DNA from: Gammaproteobacteria bacterium
Lineage (GTDB): Bacteria; Pseudomonadota; Gammaproteobacteria; Chromatiales; Chromatiaceae
DNA: 11,858 nucleotides
Direction: 5' to 3'
NCBI GenBank assembly: GCA_013041975.1
Contig: JABDQZ010000142.1
Location: 1-11,858 of the forward strand
The position numbers were made by a program, and so were the translations under genes. Below the pieces are notes generated by a model. That model did no database searches, had not been told where the DNA came from, and saw only the letters and a program-made list of their open reading frames with translations. Each line of letters opens with the position of its first letter. Position 1 is the first letter of the stretch. Positions 6,410 to 11,858 of the stretch are shown here, piece by piece.

Positions 6410-8485
6410 TTATAGTTCCCAGCGAATCTGTGCATAAATCGATCGCTCTATCTCAGTAGGTGTTACATATCGCTCTCCAGCAAACTCAGGATGTCTATCA
6501 TCAAGTAAGTTATTTCCTGTCACTGACAATTCAATGTTTTCTTTTACAAACCAGGCTAAACGAGCATTCAGACTGGTGTATTCAGGTATGGATTGTGGAT
6601 TCGAGAAACTCGTTTGCTTTAATTTGCCTACGTAATGAGCCCAAATATCCAGCTGCCAGTTATCGGATAAATCCATAGCAGACCTTAGATAGAGCTGAGA
6701 TTTCGGAACAGACCCTGCGCTAACTGGCGGTGATATAGTATCGGTACTGGCTGAATCCAATTCTATAGATAGCTCAAGGTAGCTGTAGTTAGCTTTAAGT
6801 CGCCACCATTCTTTTAGATGCCAATCCATTGCCAGTTCCAATCCATAGATTGTTGCTTCAGACTTGTTATCAAAAATAAATTGCGAAGGTACGGTTGTCA
6901 CAAAGGGGAAGACAGGAATAACCGCATTAGTAAAACTCGTCGTTTCAAACGTCTGGAAATTATCATATTCATTATAAAACAAGGACAAATCCACAGAGAG
7001 ATTTTCCTTGGGTTGAACACGATAGCCAAATTCTAAAGCCGTTAATTCTTCTGATTCAAAATCGCTGGTTCCTGAGGTTGGAACCTCTATCGCAGGGGCT
7101 GGGAATTGTGGAATTATCGATGTAACAAGAAAACCACTATCCTCGATTCTGGAAGGTGTCCTGACAGCACGTGACAAAGAACCCCACAAGGTGTGTCCTT
7201 CCTTAGGCAACCAGACTGCGCGGATATTGGGTTGAAACTCAAATCCCGTATAATCATTGTCTTCAAATTTTGAACCAATGGTGACACGCAGCTTGTCATT
7301 TAACAGGGATATTTCGTCCTGAATAAAAGCACTAAAGGTTTGTGATGAAGCCTCATTAGGAAGTAATCTGACACCATAGCTATTATTGAAGTCATCCTTC
7401 ACATGGCGATACCCCAAACCCCAAATTAACTGATGACCCTCTGAGGGTATAAACTGGTGCTGGAAATCAATGTCAAATGTGTTGTTTTCTTGGTCTAAAA
7501 TAAGCTCAGAGCGTTCTGTATGGTCATAATAAACCTGGAGATTGAAAGACGCATCATTTTCAAGGTTTCGTTCCCATCGCCCCAGCAAATTCCAGCCGGA
7601 AGCATCAAACTTTTCGGCAATATTGAGCAGTTGATAAGGCGATGCAAAATTAGGAGGATTATTCGCAGGATCATTAGGGTTAACAAATAGCGATCCCACG
7701 GTTTGATTCAGATCTCGTTCGTATATATCACCTTGAAAGGTCCATTTATTAAACTTACCAATTTCTCCATCAAACCGAAACCCTGCATTAAACGACTCCC
7801 AATCATCGCCTGCTGAACTATTTAAAGCCGGTGCGTAACTACTATCCCTGTCATTAAACTTAAGATAGGCACGCCCATGTGTATTTTCACCTAAATGCCC
7901 ACCATACCTGAGTGTCGCATATCCTTTTTCCTCATCACCTGCTCCAGCAACAACCAGTCCACCATGCGTTTCTGATGAATTTTTGGTAATGATATTAATT
8001 ACCCCATTGACTGCATTTGCACCCCACAATGTAGCACCAGGCCCCCTAATGACTTCAATCCGGGCAATATCTTCAATGGCTGTATCCTGCACCTCCCAAT
8101 ACACTCCGGAATAGGAAGGTGTATACACACTTCGCCCGTCCATTAGCACCAGCAACTTATTGGCAAATTGAGCATTAAATCCACGACTACTGATAGCCCA
8201 TTTATTGTTGTCCATCTTTGCAACCTGAAGCCCAGGAGCCATACGTAACGCTTCTGGAATACTCGTAACACCTGATCGCCTGATATCTTCTGCAGTGATC
8301 ACATATACTGCAGCAGCTGCCTCTGTTAATCGCTGTTTCTTTTTTGAGACAGAAGTAATTTCAAGTGACAAAAGGTCGGCAAGATCTAAATCATCATATG
8401 ATGTAACATCATCAGCTAAAGAGGATGAAGAGAAAGCCACCATGGCAATGATTAATGTACTAACAAGTATTTTATTTATTTTCAT
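6410..8485 (-). CDS. TonB-dependent outer-membrane receptor
   Basis: A 691-residue outer-membrane protein of the TonB-dependent receptor superfamily, which takes up or senses ligands such as metal chelates using TonB energy. A signal peptide spans about 1-24 (cleavage near SLA). Residues 38-49, including LEITSVSKK, are a TonB-box-like start. The plug (about 50-168) has the classic AVYVITAEDIRRSG, PEALRMAPGLQV, LLVLMDGRSVY, IEVIRGPGATLWGANAVNG and VINIITK motifs. A beta-barrel of alternating residues fills 170-691 and ends in IYAQIRWEL. The plug wording is characteristic of receptors found beside YfiR/DUF4154 genes; the ligand is unknown. The ATG at 8485 has AAGAG nine bases upstream. It follows the regulator gene by 49 bases and precedes the YfiR-like gene by about 19, supporting one operon. 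A signal-transducing role is inferred from these neighbours; it lacks the extra N-terminal signalling domain of FecA-type transducers. Confidence 0.92.
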   Translation of the reverse strand: MKINKILVSTLIIAMVAFSSSSLADDVTSYDDLDLADLLSLEITSVSKKKQRLTEAAAAVYVITAEDIRRSGVTSIPEALRMAPGLQVAKMDNNKWAISSRGFNAQFANKLLVLMDGRSVYTPSYSGVYWEVQDTAIEDIARIEVIRGPGATLWGANAVNGVINIITKNSSETHGGLVVAGAGDEEKGYATLRYGGHLGENTHGRAYLKFNDRDSSYAPALNSSAGDDWESFNAGFRFDGEIGKFNKWTFQGDIYERDLNQTVGSLFVNPNDPANNPPNFASPYQLLNIAEKFDASGWNLLGRWERNLENDASFNLQVYYDHTERSELILDQENNTFDIDFQHQFIPSEGHQLIWGLGYRHVKDDFNNSYGVRLLPNEASSQTFSAFIQDEISLLNDKLRVTIGSKFEDNDYTGFEFQPNIRAVWLPKEGHTLWGSLSRAVRTPSRIEDSGFLVTSIIPQFPAPAIEVPTSGTSDFESEELTALEFGYRVQPKENLSVDLSLFYNEYDNFQTFETTSFTNAVIPVFPFVTTVPSQFIFDNKSEATIYGLELAMDWHLKEWWRLKANYSYLELSIELDSASTDTISPPVSAGSVPKSQLYLRSAMDLSDNWQLDIWAHYVGKLKQTSFSNPQSIPEYTSLNARLAWFVKENIELSVTGNNLLDDRHPEFAGERYVTPTEIERSIYAQIRWEL

Positions 8486-8534
8486 AGTTATAAACTCTTA
8501 AATTACCCGGCAATGGCAATTTATCTGCAATAAG

Positions 8535-11500
8535 TTATCTAATTTCTTTTGCTTGGTTATTGGAGACACTTCTAAAAAACACACTAATTTGTTCGGCGGG
8601 TACTGGTTTACTAAAGAAATATCCCTGAATTGTGTCACATTTCATGTCATCTAAGATCAACTGTTGTTCTTTTTCTTCCACCCCTTCAGCGACGACAACA
8701 TGCCCCAGGTTATGGGCGATATCGATTATAGAATGGACTAATTCCTTTGCACCAGTATCACTCTGTATATCATCTACAAACAACTTATCCACTTTGAGAG
8801 TATCAACTTGTAAATGTCGCAATGAGGCCAATGACGAATATCCTGTACCAAAATCATCAATAGCTATTTTGACGCCCAGTTTCCTGAGTTTAGTAAATGT
8901 TTCGGGATTATCCTCATTTATCTGAACGCAGGATTCAGTAATCTCCAATTCCAGCTTGTTTGCCGGGATCCCTGTCTGTTTGATCACATTTTCCACATAG
9001 ACTACGATTGATGGATCGGAAAAATGCAATGGAGAAATATTGACGGCAACCTGTAACAACGGAAGCCCTTCTTGATGCCATTTCATCATCTGCTCACAGG
9101 CAGCTCTTATCACCCAATTACCCAAGTCTTTAATAACACCAATCCTTTCGGCAACTTCGATAAAGTGATCAGGAAAAATTATGCCCATCTCGGGATGGTT
9201 CCATCGAACCAAAGCCTCGACACCTATCATTTTTTTGTCTTGCGAGTCTATTTGTGGTTGGTAATACAACATGAGCTGATCCGACTCAATCGCAACCCGG
9301 AGGTCCTGCTCAAGCTGAAAACGCCGCTCAGCTTGTTGTGTTAATTCAGGCTGGTAAAAAGCAAACTGATGTCTGCCATTGCCTTTCGCCGCATAAAGCG
9401 CACTATCAGCTGCTTTTAATAAAGACTGTGCATCTTCCCCATCATCTGGAAAATGAGCGATGCCAATACTACAGGTCACACTGACATTCCTGACACCTAT
9501 ATCAATTGGCTGATTAATTTCTGCGAGGCAACGGTTCGCGACTATAGCGGCATAATCCTCGGTTATATTGTCCGCTATGATACAAAATTCATCACCACTA
9601 AGACGCGCTGCAAAGTCTGTTTCTCTTAATACCGTGGAAAATCGATCTGCTATTCCTTGAAGTAGCTTATCTCCTGCATCATGACCAAAACTGTCATTAA
9701 TATCCTTAAAATTGTCTATATCGATGTATAACAAGCCAAAACGTTCATGATTTCGCTTAGCCTGTTTTATGATTTCATCGATATGAAGATAAAAATAGGC
9801 GCGGCTTGATAACTGAGTGAGGTTATCGAAATAAGCCAGTTCGCGAATTTTCTGCTGGTCAGAATGTTGTTTGGTAATATCCTGTACAGTACCGACAACG
9901 ACAGAATCATTTCCAGGCATAAAGTCAATGACCTGGTGTACAATCACTTCATCGCCGTTATAACTGTTAATCTTATAATCGACCGCCTGCATTGGCCCCC
10001 CTATCGGAACTTCAGTAATAATTGTCTTCAAGCGATTGCGGTCATCATGGTGAATATAATGTAAATAAGTGTCGATATCAGTTAACTTAAAATCCGATGG
10101 CACAGACAGCATTTGCAGCAAGTTATCTGATGCAAAAAACTCTCCTGAATTAGAGTTCCAGCGCCAGAAACCAATCCGGGCCATCCTTTGCGCCCTGGAC
10201 AGAAGCTTCTGGCTTTCCTTGAGCGACTTGGCATTCTCTGCTGCCCTAAGTTGAAAACGAATACGATGCAGAAGGATTGAAAAGTTAACGGGCTTGGTGA
10301 TAAATCCACTGGCGCCAGAATCAAAAGCCTTATCAACTGAATCAAGGTCATCGAGTCCTGTCACCATAAGGACAGGTGTATCCACCAGTTCTTCTAATGC
10401 GATTATTGACCGGCAGGTTTCAAAACCATCCATGTTGTCCATTACAGCATCAAGCAAGATCAGATCAGGGCTTTCATGCCTGATTTTTTCAAGTGCTTCC
10501 TGTCCTGAAGAAGCCTGCCAGACATTAAAACCAGCACCTTCCAATACGTCAGTTGCGGTCAACCTGAATCCTGCATCATCGTCAACTAATAGAATGGTTT
10601 CTTCTAAAATTTTTTGAGACTGAACGGCTTCCGATTCATCAGTGTTTTCACCGGTTTCGTTTCGAAGCGCTAATAATACCTTTGGCAGTAAAGCTTCACT
10701 TAAACTTAGGTTAGAAGAGATTACTTCGATATTAGCGTCTAAAGCTGCTTGTTCTATTGATGCAAATTGCTGTGAAAGTTGCAGCGCGCCAAGATTAGCA
10801 CTGGCAGATTTCAAGCTATGAGCGATACGATTTAACGTAGCAAAATCTTTTTTTGTTGCCGCCTCTTGAAGTGCGGCCATATCGGCTGGTGTCTGCTCCA
10901 AATAATGTCTAACGGCTCGACCAATAACATCTCTACCAGAGGTTTCACCCAATTTCCTTAGTTGATTTAATGGCTCAGCAACCAGTATTTCAACTTGGTT
11001 ATCATTTTCAATATTTTCATTAGCATCCATATATGCAGTGCTGTCTTTGGCATTAAGCCAATGATTCAGGGTCTGAATCAGGTCCGTTTGACTGAAAGGC
11101 TTGCTGACATAACCATTCATTCCCGCATCACTACATTTATCCTGGATTCCTTTATTAACATCCGCCGTGAGCGCAATGATTGGCGTATTGGTCCGATCCT
11201 GTATCCTTTCAATATCCCGAATTTCAGCACTGGCATCAAAACCATTCATCTCTGGCATATGGCAATCCATGAATACCATATCGTATTGCTCTTTTGAAAA
11301 GGACTCTACAGCCTGTAGACCGTTATCAGCCAGGTGGACATCACAGCCCAAAGACATCAGCATGCCAATAGCTACTTCCTGGTTTACATAATTATCTTCT
11401 GCAAGCAGTATTTTTGCTTGATAAGTTGGCAGCTTAGTTTGTTTAACAACTTCAGGGGCTATAGATTCCCCCATCACTTGACGCAGTGATTCGAGCAACA

Positions 11501-11858
11501 AGTGTTGTCTTACTGGTTTTGTAATGTAACGCGAGATTCCGGCTTTTCTAACCTGTGGAGAGTTTGAATCAAATCCAGCCGAGCTCAACATAATGAGCTT
11601 GGCAGGGAATACAGAATCATCAAGATTAATTCTTCGCGCAAGTTCCAGGCCATCAATACCTGGCATATGAAGATCCAGAAGTACGACCTTATAAGGGTCA
11701 TTATGATCAACTGCGATCTTCAGTAAACTCAGAGCTTCTTCGCCAGAGGATGCAGTGTCATTTCTCATCCCCCAGCCGGCGACATGATTATGCAAAATCT
11801 CACGATTTACCTCATTATCATCAACGATTAGAACCCGCACATTTTCCAAAATATCGTG
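8535..11858 (-). CDS. Phosphorelay GGDEF-EAL regulator, 5' end missing
   Basis: Over 1,100 residues of a giant regulator, truncated by the right window edge. A TTG lies at 11849, but the frame is open to 11858 and already enters a receiver, so the true start is outside; a sensor and histidine-kinase core probably precede it. Numbering from the TTG codon: REC1 about 4-125 (D10-D11, phospho-acceptor D59, K111); REC2 about 145-267 (E151-D152, D195, T228, K250); HPt about 288-398 with H344 in HSLKS; REC3 about 417-535 (D423-D425, D467, T497, K519); PAS (PAS_3-like) about 550-660; GGDEF about 671-830 reading SGDEF (751-755), with an intact RETD inhibitory site at 742-745; EAL about 845-1090 with EAL 878-880, N937, E969, E972, D998-D999, K1019 and E1055. 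It should pass phosphate through the receivers and HPt and make and/or degrade c-di-GMP. It heads the unit with the TonB receptor and YfiR-like genes. Confidence 0.92.
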   Translation of the reverse strand, partial: HDILENVRVLIVDDNEVNREILHNHVAGWGMRNDTASSGEEALSLLKIAVDHNDPYKVVLLDLHMPGIDGLELARRINLDDSVFPAKLIMLSSAGFDSNSPQVRKAGISRYITKPVRQHLLLESLRQVMGESIAPEVVKQTKLPTYQAKILLAEDNYVNQEVAIGMLMSLGCDVHLADNGLQAVESFSKEQYDMVFMDCHMPEMNGFDASAEIRDIERIQDRTNTPIIALTADVNKGIQDKCSDAGMNGYVSKPFSQTDLIQTLNHWLNAKDSTAYMDANENIENDNQVEILVAEPLNQLRKLGETSGRDVIGRAVRHYLEQTPADMAALQEAATKKDFATLNRIAHSLKSASANLGALQLSQQFASIEQAALDANIEVISSNLSLSEALLPKVLLALRNETGENTDESEAVQSQKILEETILLVDDDAGFRLTATDVLEGAGFNVWQASSGQEALEKIRHESPDLILLDAVMDNMDGFETCRSIIALEELVDTPVLMVTGLDDLDSVDKAFDSGASGFITKPVNFSILLHRIRFQLRAAENAKSLKESQKLLSRAQRMARIGFWRWNSNSGEFFASDNLLQMLSVPSDFKLTDIDTYLHYIHHDDRNRLKTIITEVPIGGPMQAVDYKINSYNGDEVIVHQVIDFMPGNDSVVVGTVQDITKQHSDQQKIRELAYFDNLTQLSSRAYFYLHIDEIIKQAKRNHERFGLLYIDIDNFKDINDSFGHDAGDKLLQGIADRFSTVLRETDFAARLSGDEFCIIADNITEDYAAIVANRCLAEINQPIDIGVRNVSVTCSIGIAHFPDDGEDAQSLLKAADSALYAAKGNGRHQFAFYQPELTQQAERRFQLEQDLRVAIESDQLMLYYQPQIDSQDKKMIGVEALVRWNHPEMGIIFPDHFIEVAERIGVIKDLGNWVIRAACEQMMKWHQEGLPLLQVAVNISPLHFSDPSIVVYVENVIKQTGIPANKLELEITESCVQINEDNPETFTKLRKLGVKIAIDDFGTGYSSLASLRHLQVDTLKVDKLFVDDIQSDTGAKELVHSIIDIAHNLGHVVVAEGVEEKEQQLILDDMKCDTIQGYFFSKPVPAEQISVFFRSVSNNQAKEIR

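Noticed and set aside
11841..11849. TTG at 11849 as the true start of the large regulator
   Set aside because: The frame is open beyond it to the window edge and the receiver domain already begins there, so the protein almost surely starts outside.

Overview
The window looks like a moderately AT-rich chromosomal segment from a Gram-negative bacterium, most likely a gammaproteobacterium. The clues are a TonB-dependent outer-membrane receptor, a YfiR-type periplasmic protein, c-di-GMP enzymes with GGDEF and EAL domains, and a DesA-like membrane fatty-acid desaturase with three histidine boxes. No tRNA, rRNA, CRISPR array or complete insertion sequence is visible. I cannot name a species from the sequence alone.

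Layout. Positions 1-772 hold no convincing intact gene. They contain three weak ORF fragments that could be decayed genes, a perfect 14-bp palindrome, and a good sigma70-like promoter just upstream of the first gene. On the + strand follow a six-TM GGDEF-EAL protein (773-2752) and an exported metallo-beta-lactamase-fold protein with an unusual metal motif (2892-3812). A small SpoIIAA-like/STAS protein (3923-4309, - strand) converges on the latter. It diverges from the desaturase gene (4495-5673, + strand), and the 185-bp gap between them holds three inverted repeats.

The second half is a single - strand block read from the right edge leftwards: a very large multidomain regulator (8535-11858, running off the window), then a TonB-dependent receptor (6410-8485), then a YfiR-family periplasmic protein (5827-6390). 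Gaps are 49 and about 19 bases, so these three are probably one transcription unit whose promoter lies outside the window. The visible part of the regulator runs REC-REC-HPt-REC-PAS-GGDEF-EAL. Its first receiver is already open at the window edge, so a sensor and histidine-kinase core probably precede it.

How the genes may work together. The receptor, YfiR-like protein and regulator suggest an envelope-sensing chain: outer-membrane receptor, periplasmic protein, membrane-linked phosphorelay, c-di-GMP synthesis or breakdown. The receptor/YfiR pairing is a familiar genomic theme. The fusion of a multi-step phosphorelay to a PAS-GGDEF-EAL output in the same unit is the most interesting feature here. 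The six-TM GGDEF-EAL protein on the left is a second, separate c-di-GMP enzyme. A link between the two halves of the window is plausible but not shown by the sequence.
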